Below, piece after piece: positions 8,415 through 17,128 of a DNA stretch of 64,000 nt. The notes under the pieces are model-generated. The model was not told the DNA's origin, made no database searches, and saw nothing but the letters and a program-made list of their open reading frames with translations. This DNA comes from Rhodoblastus sp. (GTDB lineage Bacteria > Pseudomonadota > Alphaproteobacteria > Rhizobiales > Beijerinckiaceae). Every line of letters begins with the position of its first letter. Position 1 is the first letter of the stretch. The position numbers and the translations under genes are program-made. The stretch is taken from contig NZ_JAGRPM010000038.1 in assembly GCF_019449565.1 (NCBI RefSeq), forward strand, positions 248,001-312,000, in the 5' to 3' direction.

Positions 8415-9031
8415 ACCAACAGACGGACGACGCCGAAGCTCTGCGCCATCGGGAGAAAATGGCGAAGCGCAAGCAGGTTCAGGACGCCGAGGTCGCCGCC
8501 AAGACCGTCGAGTCCAAGGGCCTGCTGATGGTCCACACCGGGCCGGGCAAGGGCAAGTCCAGCGCCGCCTTCGGCCTTGTGCTGCGCGCGCTCGGCCATG
8601 ACTGGAAGGTCGGCGTGGTGCAGTTCGGCAAGGGCGCCTGGCAAACCGGTGAACGCAAGGCGCTGGAGCGCTTTCCCGATCTGGTCTCATGGCACACTCT
8701 GGGCGAGGGGTTTACGTGGGAGACGCAGGACCGCGCCCGCGACGTCGCCGCCGCCGCCCGCGCCTGGGACAAGGCGAAAGAGCTGATGACCGATCCAGAA
8801 ATAAAGCTGCTGGTGCTGGACGAGTTGAACATCACCTTGCGCTATGAGCATCTGCCGTTGGATGAAGTGGTCGCGACTCTCGTCGCGCGGAGGCCCGACC
8901 TTCACGTCATCGTCACCGGACGCAACGCCAAGCCCGAACTGGTCGCCGCCGCCGATCTCGTCACGGAGATGCAGGCGACCAAGCACCATTTCGCCGCCGG
9001 GGTGAAAGCGCAGGCGGGCATCGAGTTTTGA
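8411..9031 (+). CDS. cobO: cob(I)yrinic acid a,c-diamide adenosyltransferase
   Basis: CobO transfers the adenosyl group of ATP to the cobalt of cob(I)yrinic acid a,c-diamide or later corrinoids. The 206-residue protein has the family P-loop GPGKGKSSAAFG near residue 40, a LLVLDELNITL Walker B-like strand near 135, and a RRPDLHVIVTGRNA segment near 160. The TTG start at 8411 overlaps the ribB stop by four bases and has GGAGG seven bases upstream, so it is likely translated in coupling with ribB. An ATG at 8459 is a weaker alternative. It opens the cobalamin block cobO-cobQ-cobD-cobC. Confidence 0.93.
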   Translation: MNQQTDDAEALRHREKMAKRKQVQDAEVAAKTVESKGLLMVHTGPGKGKSSAAFGLVLRALGHDWKVGVVQFGKGAWQTGERKALERFPDLVSWHTLGEGFTWETQDRARDVAAAARAWDKAKELMTDPEIKLLVLDELNITLRYEHLPLDEVVATLVARRPDLHVIVTGRNAKPELVAAADLVTEMQATKHHFAAGVKAQAGIEF

Positions 9032-9050
9032 CGGCGCAGGCCACATTTCC

Positions 9051-9252
9051 TTCTCCCCATAGCCCGTCCTCAGACGGGCGTTCTTCCGAACGCCCTATGG
9101 CGGGAGAAGGTGGATCGCTGCGAAACAGCGAGACGGATGAGGGGGCTTTGACGGCGGAACGACCCCCCCATCCGGCGCCAAAGCCCGTCCGACAGGACGG
9201 GCGTCTGGCGACGCCCTATGTGCGCCACCTTCTCCCGCAAGGGGAGAAGGGA
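9051..9252. repeat. composite palindromic intergenic repeat between cobO and cobQ
   Basis: The outer halves GGCGGGAGAAGGTGG (near 9099-9113) and CCACCTTCTCCCGC (near 9225-9238) are inverted copies. Inside them CGGATGAGGGGG and CCCCCCATCCGG form a second inverted pair. Each half also carries a module with the pattern AGCCCGTCC...GACGGGCGT...CGCCCTAT (about 9061-9098 and 9182-9220). A third copy of this module lies at about 60528-60568. The layout resembles rhizobial intergenic mosaic repeats. No protein is encoded. Confidence 0.7.
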
Positions 9253-9269
9253 TACGGCGGAAATTCATC

Positions 9270-10724
9270 GTGACTCGCGCGCTGATGTTTCAGGGCACGG
9301 GCTCCGACGTCGGCAAGTCCCTGCTCGTCGCGGGGCTGTGCCGCGCCTATACCCGGCGCGGCCTGCGCGTGCTTCCCTTCAAGCCGCAGAACATGTCGAA
9401 CAACGCCGCCGTGACGGCAGACGGCGGCGAGATCGGCCGCGCCCAGGCGCTGCAGGCACGCGCCTGCCATGCCGCGCCGAGCGTCCACATGAACCCCGTC
9501 CTGCTCAAGCCGCAGAGCGAGATCGGCTCGCAGATCGTCGTGCAAGGCAAGATTTTTGGGAACGCCAAGGCGCGCGATTATCAGGCGCTCAAGCCGCAGC
9601 TCGCGGGCTTTGTCTCGGACTCTTTCGCCCGCCTGCGCGCCGAGGCGGACCTCGTTCTGGTCGAAGGCGCCGGCAGCCCGGCCGAAGTCAATTTGCGCCA
9701 GGGCGACATCGCCAATATGGGTTTCGCGCGGACGCATGACGTCCCCGTCGTGCTGATCGGCGACATCGACCGAGGCGGCGTGATCGCCCAGATCGTCGGC
9801 ACCAAGGTCGTGCTAGACCCCGCCGACGCCGAAATGGTGCGCGGCTTTCTCGTCAATAAATTTCGCGGCGACGCCAGCCTGTTCAACGATGGCATGGACC
9901 TGATCGCGGAAAAAACCGGCTGGGCGGCGCTCGGCCTGGTGTCCTTCTTTGCTGACGCCGCACGGCTGCCCGCCGAAGACGCGGTCGCTTTGTCGCGCAA
10001 GGAAAAGGCGAAGGACGGCGGCAAGGTCATCGCCGTGCCGCAACTACCGCGCATCAGCAATTTCGACGATTTCGACCCGCTCAAGCTTGAGCCCAATGTC
10101 GATCTACGCATGATCCCGCCCGGCGAACCGCTGCCTTTGTGCGATCTCGTCATCCTGCCGGGGACCAAGGCGACCATTGCCGACCTCGCCTTTTTCCGCG
10201 CGCAGGGCTGGGACATAGACCTTCTCGCCCATGCCCGGCGCGGCGGCAGGATCTTGGGCATTTGCGGCGGCTACCAGATGCTGGGTAAGACGATTTCCGA
10301 CCCGCTCGGCATGGAGGGGCCGCCCGGCGCGGTCGCGGGCCTCGGCCTGCTCGACGTCTCGACCGAATTGACCTCCGAGAAAATTCTCCACGCCTGCGCG
10401 GGCGTTTCCATTGCCGAGGGCACCGGTTTTTCCGGCTATGAAATGCATGTCGGAACTACCCGTGGCCCAGATTGCGCGCGGCCGCTGCTGCGCTTCGCGA
10501 ATGGCCGCGCCGACGGCGCCGTCTCGGCCGATGGCGCGATCCGCGCCTGCTATGTCCACGGCCTGTTCGGCGATGAAGACCAGCGCGCTGCGCTCCTGCG
10601 CTGGATCGGCGCCGAGCCTTCGACGCTCGGCTATGAAGCGGAGGTGGAGCGCGTGCTCGACGACCTTGCCGCCCATCTCGAACGGCATATCGATCTCGAC
10701 GCGCTGCTCACCCTAGCGCGATGA
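9270..10724 (+). CDS. cobQ: cobyric acid synthase (glutamine-hydrolysing)
   Basis: CobQ amidates four carboxylates of adenosylcobyrinic acid a,c-diamide, using glutamine and ATP. The 484-residue protein has an N-terminal dethiobiotin-synthetase-like domain with the P-loop [11 protein letters not shown] near residue 8 and the [10 protein letters not shown] motif near 43. The C-terminal glutaminase domain has the nucleophile cysteine in [14 protein letters not shown] near residue 330 and a histidine in YVHGLFGD near 428. The start is the GTG at 9270 behind GGCGGA. Its 3' end overlaps the convergent cobD end by 17 bases. Confidence 0.96.
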   Translation: MTRALMFQGTGSDVGKSLLVAGLCRAYTRRGLRVLPFKPQNMSNNAAVTADGGEIGRAQALQARACHAAPSVHMNPVLLKPQSEIGSQIVVQGKIFGNAKARDYQALKPQLAGFVSDSFARLRAEADLVLVEGAGSPAEVNLRQGDIANMGFARTHDVPVVLIGDIDRGGVIAQIVGTKVVLDPADAEMVRGFLVNKFRGDASLFNDGMDLIAEKTGWAALGLVSFFADAARLPAEDAVALSRKEKAKDGGKVIAVPQLPRISNFDDFDPLKLEPNVDLRMIPPGEPLPLCDLVILPGTKATIADLAFFRAQGWDIDLLAHARRGGRILGICGGYQMLGKTISDPLGMEGPPGAVAGLGLLDVSTELTSEKILHACAGVSIAEGTGFSGYEMHVGTTRGPDCARPLLRFANGRADGAVSADGAIRACYVHGLFGDEDQRAALLRWIGAEPSTLGYEAEVERVLDDLAAHLERHIDLDALLTLAR

Positions 10725-11682
10725 CCAGCAGCCCCGCCAAAGCAAGCATCTGCGCGGCGCAGGCGCGGCGGTAAAGCGTCAGCGCCCGGCGAATGTCGGC
10801 GGCGTCCAGCGCCGCGCGGCCGTCGCCCATGTACACATCGTCCACCAACTCGCCGCCATAGACGCGCGGCCCCGCCAGCTTGAAGCCGAGCGCGCCGGCC
10901 AGCGCCGCCTCGGGCCAGCCGGCGTTGGGCGAGCGATGTTTCTTGGCGTCGTGGCCCACGGCGGCCCAGGCCGCGCGCCATTCCGCACGCGGCGTGAAGG
11001 CGGCGGCGAGGATGATCCACAGAGCCGCCAGACGCGAGGCCGGCAGGTTGACCAGATCATCGAAGCGCGCCGCCGCCCAGCCGAAGTCCTTGTAACGCTC
11101 GTTGCGGTGGCCGATCATGGAATCCGCAGTATTGGCGGCCTTGTAGATCGCTCCGCCCGGCAGGCCCAGCGCGGCGGTCCAGAAGGCCGGGGCGACGATT
11201 CCATCGGAAAAATTCTCCGCCAGACTCTCTACCGCCGCGCGGGACACCCCCGCGACATCAAGCGCCGACACATCGCGCCCGACGATCATCGCCACTTTTT
11301 CACGTCCGGCCGCGAGCCCTTCGCGCTCCAGCGCCTCGGCCACCGCCGCAACATGCTCGTAGAGACTGCGCTGCGCGACCATCGACGACGCCAGCACGGC
11401 AAGGACGATGAAGCCGAACCAATTCTGCGGCGCCCAATCGCTCAAAAGGCGCGCGACTTCGCCCGTGACGGCCAAAACGACAAGCAGGCTCAAAGCGCCA
11501 AATGCCTTGCGGCGGTCGCCGGAAAACTCGGGCCGGTTGAGCATTTGCTCCAGCCGCGCGATAAGGGCGCCGATCCACGTCACCGGATGGCTCAACATAG
11601 CGTAAACCGAGGCGGGATAGCCGATCAAGGCTTCGAACAGCAGCGCCGCCAGGGCGAGCGCGAGGGTGAAGGCAGGAAACAT
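10708..11682 (-). CDS. cobD: adenosylcobinamide-phosphate synthase (CbiB/CobD)
   Basis: This membrane enzyme joins the aminopropanol(-phosphate) arm to adenosylcobyric acid. The 324-residue protein has several hydrophobic segments (about 2-25, 60-80, 85-105, 205-225, 295-320). Family motifs are present: [10 protein letters not shown] near residue 32, [17 protein letters not shown] near 150, and [22 protein letters not shown], given in part, near 178. Its ATG at 11682 overlaps the ATG of the divergent cobC gene within one CATG. The 3' end overlaps cobQ. Confidence 0.95.
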   Translation of the reverse strand: MFPAFTLALALAALLFEALIGYPASVYAMLSHPVTWIGALIARLEQMLNRPEFSGDRRKAFGALSLLVVLAVTGEVARLLSDWAPQNWFGFIVLAVLASSMVAQRSLYEHVAAVAEALEREGLAAGREKVAMIVGRDVSALDVAGVSRAAVESLAENFSDGIVAPAFWTAALGLPGGAIYKAANTADSMIGHRNERYKDFGWAAARFDDLVNLPASRLAALWIILAAAFTPRAEWRAAWAAVGHDAKKHRSPNAGWPEAALAGALGFKLAGPRVYGGELVDDVYMGDGRAALDAADIRRALTLYRRACAAQMLALAGLLVIALG

Positions 11683-12724
11683 GGTTGCGGCGACGAATCT
11701 TTCGGACGAGACCGCGCTAGCCTATCACGGCGGAGGCCTCGCCGCCGCGCGCCGCCTGTTTCCACGCGCGCCCGAGCCCTGGCTCGACCTTTCGACCGGC
11801 ATCAATGCGGCGGCTTTTCCTTTTGCGCCGGTCAGCGCGGCGGCTTACGCGCGGCTGCCCGAGACGGAATCCATCGCGGCGCTGGAAGCGGCGGCGGCGG
11901 ATAGCTTCGGATTGGGCGCGGGGGCGGGAGTTGTCGCGGCGCCGGGCACGCAGGCGCTGATCCAGCTGTTGCCACGTCTGCTGGGCGTTAAAAAAGTCGC
12001 GATCCTGGGCTTCACCTATGCGGAACATGAACGCGTCTGGGCCGCTAGCGGGGCGGAGGTCACCGTCTGCGACAGGCTCGACGAGCTGACCCGCGCCGAT
12101 CTGGCCATCGTCGTCAATCCGAACAATCCGGACGGACGACTCTGCAATCCGCGCGACCTGCGCGACTTCGCGGGCCAAATGGCGGCGGAAGGCAAGAGCC
12201 TCATCGTGGACGAGGCCTTCATCGACCTGATGCCGCGCGAATCCAGCCTCGCGCCGCTGCTGCCCCTGCCCAGCGCTATCGTGCTGCGCTCTTTCGGCAA
12301 GACTTTTGGGCTTGCAGGCCTGCGGCTCGGTTTCGCGCTTGGCGAGACCTCCCTGACCGACGCCCTCCGCGCTGCGCTCGGACCCTGGGCGGTAAGCGGC
12401 GCGGCAGTAGAGATCGGAATTGAGGCCTATCGCGACCGCGCATGGCTGAATGAAACCGCCGCGCGGCTTGCGCGGGATTGCGTCCGCCTGGACGCCCTGC
12501 TGGAGGCCGCCGGTTTCGAGATTATCGGCAGAACGCCCTTGTTCCGCCTCGCCCGTCATGAGCGCGCGGAACAGATCTTCCGGCGCCTGTGCGGGGCGGG
12601 CGTGTTGACCCGCCCCTTCGCGGCGCGGCCGGACTGGCTGCGCTTCGGTCTACCGCACGGCGAGGCGGATTTCGCGCGGCTGGCCGAAGGTCTTGGTTTG
12701 CTTGGCCAGGGTTCGCCAGACTAA
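11681..12724 (+). CDS. cobC: threonine-phosphate decarboxylase / CobC-type aminotransferase-fold enzyme
   Basis: This PLP enzyme supplies the aminopropanol phosphate arm for cobalamin. The protein (about 347 aa) is a class I/II aminotransferase-fold member. The N-terminus has YHGGGLAAARRLFP and LDLSTGINAAAFPF, typical for CobC. NPNNPDGR lies near residue 147, DEAFIDLMP near 179, and the PLP lysine is in RSFGKTFGLAGLRLG near 208. The ATG at 11681 follows CAGGAA. A GTG at 11666 is possible but would overlap cobD further. Both start codons of the cobD/cobC pair use the same CATG (11680-11683). Confidence 0.93.
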   Translation: MVAATNLSDETALAYHGGGLAAARRLFPRAPEPWLDLSTGINAAAFPFAPVSAAAYARLPETESIAALEAAAADSFGLGAGAGVVAAPGTQALIQLLPRLLGVKKVAILGFTYAEHERVWAASGAEVTVCDRLDELTRADLAIVVNPNNPDGRLCNPRDLRDFAGQMAAEGKSLIVDEAFIDLMPRESSLAPLLPLPSAIVLRSFGKTFGLAGLRLGFALGETSLTDALRAALGPWAVSGAAVEIGIEAYRDRAWLNETAARLARDCVRLDALLEAAGFEIIGRTPLFRLARHERAEQIFRRLCGAGVLTRPFAARPDWLRFGLPHGEADFARLAEGLGLLGQGSPD

Positions 12725-12779
12725 GTTTTCGCGGAAGTCCCTGCGGCGTCCCGCTCGGAGGCGGCGGCGCGAGACAAAC

Positions 12780-13688
12780 TCATTTCTCCAGCGTCTTCGC
12801 CGCGGTGATGGCCTGCAGGATTTGCTCCGAAAAGGACTGCACCGAGCCCGGCGCATGCGAGACGAACAAAGTGTTGGTCTTGTCCTGCTCGCCGATCGAC
12901 TTCAGCGTGTCGAAATATTGCGTCACCAGCACCAGCTGCATGACTTCCTTGGCGCTGGCGTCGCCAAGCGTCTTCTGGAAATCCTCGATCGAGCCGCGCA
13001 GGCCCTCGATGATCGCCCGACGCTGATTGGCGATGCCCTGGCCCTGCAGCGCCTTGCTCTCGGCCTCGGCCTCGGCCTTCTTGACCACCAGGATCTTCTC
13101 GGCCTCGCCGCGCGCATTGGCCGCGACCTGCGAGCGCTGCGCCGCGTTGATGTCGTTCATCGCGGCCTTGACCTTGGGGTCGGGGATGATGTCGGTCACC
13201 AGCACATTGACGATCTCATAGCCGAACGCCGCCATGTCGACGTCGAGCTCATGCTTGACTGCGGCGGCGATGCTGGACTGGCTGGCGAAGACATCGTCGA
13301 GCATCATGCCGGGCACATGGCCGAGCACGACCTGTTCGACATAGGCCTTGATCTGCGCCTCCGGGTCCGAGAGCGCGTAATAGGCTTCGAAGGCCTTTTC
13401 CGGCCTTACGCGGGTCTGGACGGAGATCGGAATGGTGACGAAGACATTGTCCTTCGTCTTGGTCTCCATGGTCAGCGACATCTGGTTGACGCGCAGGCTC
13501 AACCGCCCGTCCACCTTGTCAATATAGGGGACCTTCCAGTTCAGGCCGGCCTGGGCGACGCGCAAATAGCGGCCGAACCGCGTGATGACGGCGACTTCGG
13601 CGGTCTGGACCGTGAAAAAACTGCCCAGCACGGTCGCCAGCACGAAAAGCAGCGCAATGCCGCCGAAGGACGAAAGCAAAATATCCAT
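12780..13688 (-). CDS. SPFH/band 7 (stomatin-like) membrane protein
   Basis: The 302-residue protein has one N-terminal membrane segment (about residues 5-25), then the SPFH domain (about 28-200: AEVAVITRFGRYLRVAQAG, LSLRVNQMSLTMETKTKDN in part). A charged helical stretch rich in Ala/Glu/Lys follows (about 200-245), and a C-terminal region needed for oligomer formation in relatives. It resembles QmcA and the plant HIR subgroup. Such proteins form ring-like assemblies in membrane microdomains. No NfeD partner gene lies next to it. It is convergent to cobC and downstream of leuA on the same strand. Confidence 0.88.
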   Translation of the reverse strand: MDILLSSFGGIALLFVLATVLGSFFTVQTAEVAVITRFGRYLRVAQAGLNWKVPYIDKVDGRLSLRVNQMSLTMETKTKDNVFVTIPISVQTRVRPEKAFEAYYALSDPEAQIKAYVEQVVLGHVPGMMLDDVFASQSSIAAAVKHELDVDMAAFGYEIVNVLVTDIIPDPKVKAAMNDINAAQRSQVAANARGEAEKILVVKKAEAEAESKALQGQGIANQRRAIIEGLRGSIEDFQKTLGDASAKEVMQLVLVTQYFDTLKSIGEQDKTNTLFVSHAPGSVQSFSEQILQAITAAKTLEK

Positions 13689-13798
13689 GAAACGCCCAAT
13701 TAAAAGCTATGACGCGGCGGTCCGCACAGGGCGCCATCAAGCCATCGTCCGGTGAAAGTTACAAGACGGGCGCCGCCGGACTTTCGTCGCGAAGCGGG

Positions 13799-13824
13799 GC
13801 GGACAAGGCGCTGGCCTCGTCCGC
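13799..13824. terminator. possible hairpin terminator after leuA
   Basis: GCGGACAAGG (13799-13808) pairs with CCTCGTCCGC (13815-13824), with one G-T wobble. It is followed by ATTTTT on the plus strand and preceded by AAAAAT on the minus strand. It sits directly after the leuA stop, so it may end leuA transcription, although the T tract favours the opposite direction. Confidence 0.35.
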
Positions 13825-13835
13825 ATTTTTCAATG

Positions 13836-15425
13836 TCAAATCGTGGCGATCGCTTCCAGCTTTTCCCGGCCGCGCCGCGCCATGATCTTGTTCAGCGCCG
13901 CGATATAGGCACGGGCCGAGGCGACCAGCGTGTCCGGATCGGCGCCCTTGCCGGAGACGACATTGCCCTCTTCCGACAGCCTGACCGTGACTTCCGCCTG
14001 CGCGTCCGTGCCTTCCGTCACGGCATGGACCTGATACAGCTCCAGCTTGGCGTCATGCGGCGCCAAAGCGTGGATGGCGTTGAAGATCGCGTCCACGGGG
14101 CCGTTGCCGGTCGCCTGATGGGTCTTCAACTCGCCGTCGAAGTCCAGCGTCAGCGCGGCCTTCTGCGGCCCCTTGGTGCCGGCGACCACGGTCAGCTCGA
14201 CGACCTTGATCCGCTCATGCGAGCTGACGATTTCGTCGTCGACCAAAGCCACAATGTCTTCGTCGTAAACGATCTTTTTGCGGTCGGCCAAATCCTTGAA
14301 ACGGGTGAAGGCGACCTGCAATTCATTGTCGCCCAGTTCGTAGCCCAGTTCCTTCAGCTTTTCCTTGAAGGCGTGGCGGCCGGAATGCTTGCCCATCACC
14401 AGCGAGGTCTTTTGCACGCCGACCGATTCCGGCGTCATGATCTCATAGGTATGAGCGTTCTTCAGCATGCCGTCCTGATGGATCCCGCTCTCATGGGCGA
14501 ACGCGTTCCGGCCCACGATGGCCTTGTTATATTGCACCGGGAAGGACGTGACCGCCGAAACCAGCTTTGACGTGCGCGTCAGCATTTTGGCGTCGATGCC
14601 GTTGACGAAGGGCAGGATGTCGGCGCGGGTGCGCAGGGCCATCACGATTTCTTCCAGCGCCGCATTGCCCGCGCGCTCGCCAATTCCATTGATCGTGCAC
14701 TCGATCTGGCGGGCGCCGCCCTGCACACCGGCGATGGAATTGGCCACCGCCAGACCCAGATCGTCGTGGCAATGGACCGAGAAGATCGCCTTGTCGGCGT
14801 TGGGCACGCGCGCGCGCACCATCTCGAACAAGGCGCGATATTCGTCCGGCGTGGTGTAGCCAACCGTGTCGGGAATATTGATGGTGGTCGCGCCGGCGTT
14901 GATCGCCGTCTCGACCGCGCGGCACAGGAAATCATGCTCCGTGCGGGTGCCATCTTCCGCCGACCATTCGACGAATTCGACATGGTTGCGCGCGCGGGAG
15001 ACCGAGGACGCGATCAGCTCCAGCACCTTTTCCGGCGCCATCTGCAATTTATACTGCATATGGACCGGCGAGGTGGAGATGAAGGTGTGGATGCGCGGAA
15101 TGCGGCCGTGGCGCACCGCCTCGGCGCAGCGGTCGATATCCTTGGCGGAGGCGCGCGACAGGCCGCAGACGGAGGCGTTTTTCACGCGGCGCGCGACTTC
15201 GGACACGGATTCGAAATCGCCCTGCGAGGCGATGGGGAAGCCGGCCTCGATCACATCGACGCCCAAAGCGTCCAGAATATCAGCGACTTCCAGCTTTTCT
15301 TCAAAAGTCATCGAGGCGCCGGGGCATTGCTCGCCATCGCGCAAGGTGGTGTCGAAGATGAAGACGCGATCTTTATCGGAAGTCTGGGCGGAAGTCTGGG
15401 CGGGGGAATGATTTTGCTCGGTCAT
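13836..15425 (-). CDS. leuA: 2-isopropylmalate synthase
   Basis: LeuA condenses acetyl-CoA with 2-oxoisovalerate, the first committed step of leucine synthesis. The protein (529 aa from the chosen start) has the catalytic entry FDTTLRDGEQCPGASMT near residue 22, the metal-binding HCHDDLGLAVANS near 222, and GIGERAGNAALEE near 257. The C-terminal leucine-sensing regulatory domain spans about 400-520. I chose the ATG at 15425 because AGGA lies 9 bases before it and the residues upstream are not conserved-looking. A leader peptide and hairpin upstream suggest control by leucine supply. Confidence 0.95.
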   Translation of the reverse strand: MTEQNHSPAQTSAQTSDKDRVFIFDTTLRDGEQCPGASMTFEEKLEVADILDALGVDVIEAGFPIASQGDFESVSEVARRVKNASVCGLSRASAKDIDRCAEAVRHGRIPRIHTFISTSPVHMQYKLQMAPEKVLELIASSVSRARNHVEFVEWSAEDGTRTEHDFLCRAVETAINAGATTINIPDTVGYTTPDEYRALFEMVRARVPNADKAIFSVHCHDDLGLAVANSIAGVQGGARQIECTINGIGERAGNAALEEIVMALRTRADILPFVNGIDAKMLTRTSKLVSAVTSFPVQYNKAIVGRNAFAHESGIHQDGMLKNAHTYEIMTPESVGVQKTSLVMGKHSGRHAFKEKLKELGYELGDNELQVAFTRFKDLADRKKIVYDEDIVALVDDEIVSSHERIKVVELTVVAGTKGPQKAALTLDFDGELKTHQATGNGPVDAIFNAIHALAPHDAKLELYQVHAVTEGTDAQAEVTVRLSEEGNVVSGKGADPDTLVASARAYIAALNKIMARRGREKLEAIATI

Positions 15426-15538
15426 GAGATGTTCCTGGCGATAGGCGCCCCAATTCGCGCTCGGCATAGTCCGGTTGAGCTGTTCAAGCAATGGTCGCGG
15501 ACATGCGAAGCCGGGGCCGGAAAAGGCTGCGGCGAAAT

Positions 15539-15578
15539 CCCCTGAGCGCCCAGGCAAAGCCCGGCCGGCCCTCAGGGG
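15539..15578 (-). promoter_or_regulatory. leuA leader hairpin (candidate attenuator)
   Basis: On the minus strand CCCCTGAG and CTCAGGGG form the base of a hairpin whose inside (GGCCGGGC against GCCTGGGC) also pairs with minor mismatches. The 5' arm overlaps the stop codon of the leader peptide. Ribosome position on the leader would therefore decide whether the hairpin forms. The run after the hairpin is ATTTCG, not a strong U tract. Confidence 0.5.
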
Positions 15579-15649
15579 TTGATAAGAAGGAGAATTTTAG
15601 CGAGCGCGCGCGCGGATGCGGCCGGGGCAAAAGCGCCAGCTTTCATCAT
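15572..15649 (-). CDS. leuL: leucine-rich leader peptide of leuA
   Basis: A 25-codon frame beginning ATG ATG and ending in KILLLINP-stop contains three consecutive leucine codons (CTC CTT CTT) flanked by two isoleucine codons. It lies about 150 bases before the leuA start on the same strand and ends inside the GC-rich hairpin. This is the standard layout of branched-chain amino acid attenuation in proteobacteria. The ribosome-binding site is weak (GAGG about 15 bases upstream), so translation is inferred. Confidence 0.55.
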   Translation of the reverse strand: MMKAGAFAPAASARALAKILLLINP

Positions 15650-15861
15650 CTGCGTCTGGTGGGCCTCAATGGACACGGGCGGCTCGAACTGGGGCTGCGA
15701 TCAGCCTGGAACCGTTCTCATAACCGATTTGGGGGGGATGACGCAAGTGCGGCGAGTGTTCGGTCGTGTCTCAGTTCGAAATTTCATGCGGCAAGATTGC
15801 CGCCCCTCACATTACGGCCGATGACGCTGCGACACGGCGGCGCATGGACTGCCAAACGCCT

Positions 15862-16059
15862 TCAGGCTTGGCGGGCGTCATTCGAATCGCGAATAGTAAA
15901 ATGGACATTGGGGTCTAGCAGCGAAATTTCGGGCCGCTGCGCCGCGAATTCGTCGAACGCTAGCTCGACGATGTCAGACAAACCCACGCCATCCCGAACC
16001 TGCGCCTCAAACTTGAAAACGTCTTTGCCTTCTTTCGAAATTGTTACGACGACTCTCAC
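15862..16059 (-). CDS. hypothetical small protein
   Basis: A 65-residue acidic protein (MRVVVTISKEGKDVFKFEA at its N-terminus) with an alternating beta-like first part and an acidic helix SDIVELAFDEFAAQRPE. The GTG at 16059 follows GGAGG with five-base spacing. Upstream in-frame starts at 16071 (ATG) and 16140 (TTG) lack such a site. I know no named family. It stands alone between the leuA leader region and the SDR gene. Confidence 0.5.
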   Translation of the reverse strand: MRVVVTISKEGKDVFKFEAQVRDGVGLSDIVELAFDEFAAQRPEISLLDPNVHFTIRDSNDARQA

Positions 16060-16169
16060 GGCCCCCTCCATGCCTTCCACCGCGCATGACGTTATCGAAA
16101 TGGGGGTGGTCGAGCGGCTGTCAAGGGCGTTAGGTTTCAAGCTGATACACTAATAAGTGTTCCCGCCGC

Positions 16170-16892
16170 TCACGGCCAGCCGCCACTGAAATAGACCACC
16201 TGCCCCGTCGTGAAGGGCGAAGCGCCGGAGGCGAAGAACGCGATCAGGGCGCCGACTTCCTCCGGCTCGCCCAGACGGCCGAAAGGCACTTTCTCGGCGA
16301 TCAACGCCCGGCCGTCCGGATCGTCGATGAATTTGGCGCGCGGGTAATACATCTCGCTGTAGAGATAGTTCGGCGCGACGACATTGGCCTGTATGCCGAA
16401 AGGCGCGGCCTCCTTGGCCAGCCCCTTGGCGAAGGCCGTGGTCGCGGCGCGCAGGCTGGTCGGCACGGCGAAGCCCGGTTCCGGCCGGGTCTCGCGCGCC
16501 GAGGTCACAAAGACGAAACTGCCGGAGCGCCGCTGTTTCATCGCCGGCAGGAAGGCCTGCGTCAGTTCGATCGGGAACAGCACGACGGCGTCAAAAGTGG
16601 CGCGGAAATCGTCGAGCGGAATATCCTCAATGGCGTTGGGCGTGATCGGATAGACGTCATTGCTGACGATGGAATCTGGCAATCCCGCGACCGCCAGGAT
16701 TTCAGCCTGAATATCGACCGGCGTCTGGGCGCCCAGCGCCCGCGCGCCGGTCTCACGCTCGAAACTTGTCCGGGAGTCGGGCGAAACGAAAGAGACATCG
16801 TGGCAGAAGACCTGCGCGCCGCTCTGGACCAGCGCCGTCACTGCGCCCGGCCCGCAATATTGGCGCGCGTTGGTCAGCAATATCAGGCGCAT
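16170..16892 (-). CDS. SDR-fold protein of the halohydrin dehalogenase-like group
   Basis: The 240-residue protein has the short-chain dehydrogenase fold but no TGxxxGxG dinucleotide motif. The corresponding stretch is TNARQYCGPG, as in halohydrin dehalogenases. Other shared features from memory of HheC are CHDVSF near residue 30, IVSNDVY near 75, VAPNYLYSE near 172 and FTTGQVVYFSGGWP at the C-terminus. In HheC the catalytic residues are Ser132, Tyr145 and Arg149. Here Ser131 and Arg148 align but Pro144 replaces the tyrosine. The activity may therefore be lost or changed. The start at 16892 has GGAG before it. No partner genes are evident. Confidence 0.8.
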   Translation of the reverse strand: MRLILLTNARQYCGPGAVTALVQSGAQVFCHDVSFVSPDSRTSFERETGARALGAQTPVDIQAEILAVAGLPDSIVSNDVYPITPNAIEDIPLDDFRATFDAVVLFPIELTQAFLPAMKQRRSGSFVFVTSARETRPEPGFAVPTSLRAATTAFAKGLAKEAAPFGIQANVVAPNYLYSEMYYPRAKFIDDPDGRALIAEKVPFGRLGEPEEVGALIAFFASGASPFTTGQVVYFSGGWP

Positions 16893-17067
16893 TTCGCTCC
16901 ACTCCACGTGAAAATCACCCCACCGTGACTGTTCACCAATAGGAAGCGCATGGATTTTGGTCGTCAAGCCGGCACGCTTCGCTCATCGAGGCGCTCGCAG
17001 CATTGGCGGAGCCGGCAATATCAAGACGCCAATTTCAGATGGGCATCGCTGCTTCGTTCAAAACACA

Positions 17068-17099
17068 TTGGTGGAAACGGCCAAAGCCGCTTCCACCAA
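17068..17099. terminator. strong hairpin, terminator of the MHS transporter gene
   Basis: TTGGTGGAA-a-CGGC and GCCG-c-TTCCACCAA pair over 13 of 14 positions around a CAAA loop. Read on the minus strand the stem is followed by TGTGTTTT. It lies 30 bases after the end of the transporter gene. Confidence 0.7.
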
Positions 17100-17128
17100 A
17101 TTTGCAGTGCTCGCCTTCTCCGAGGCCT

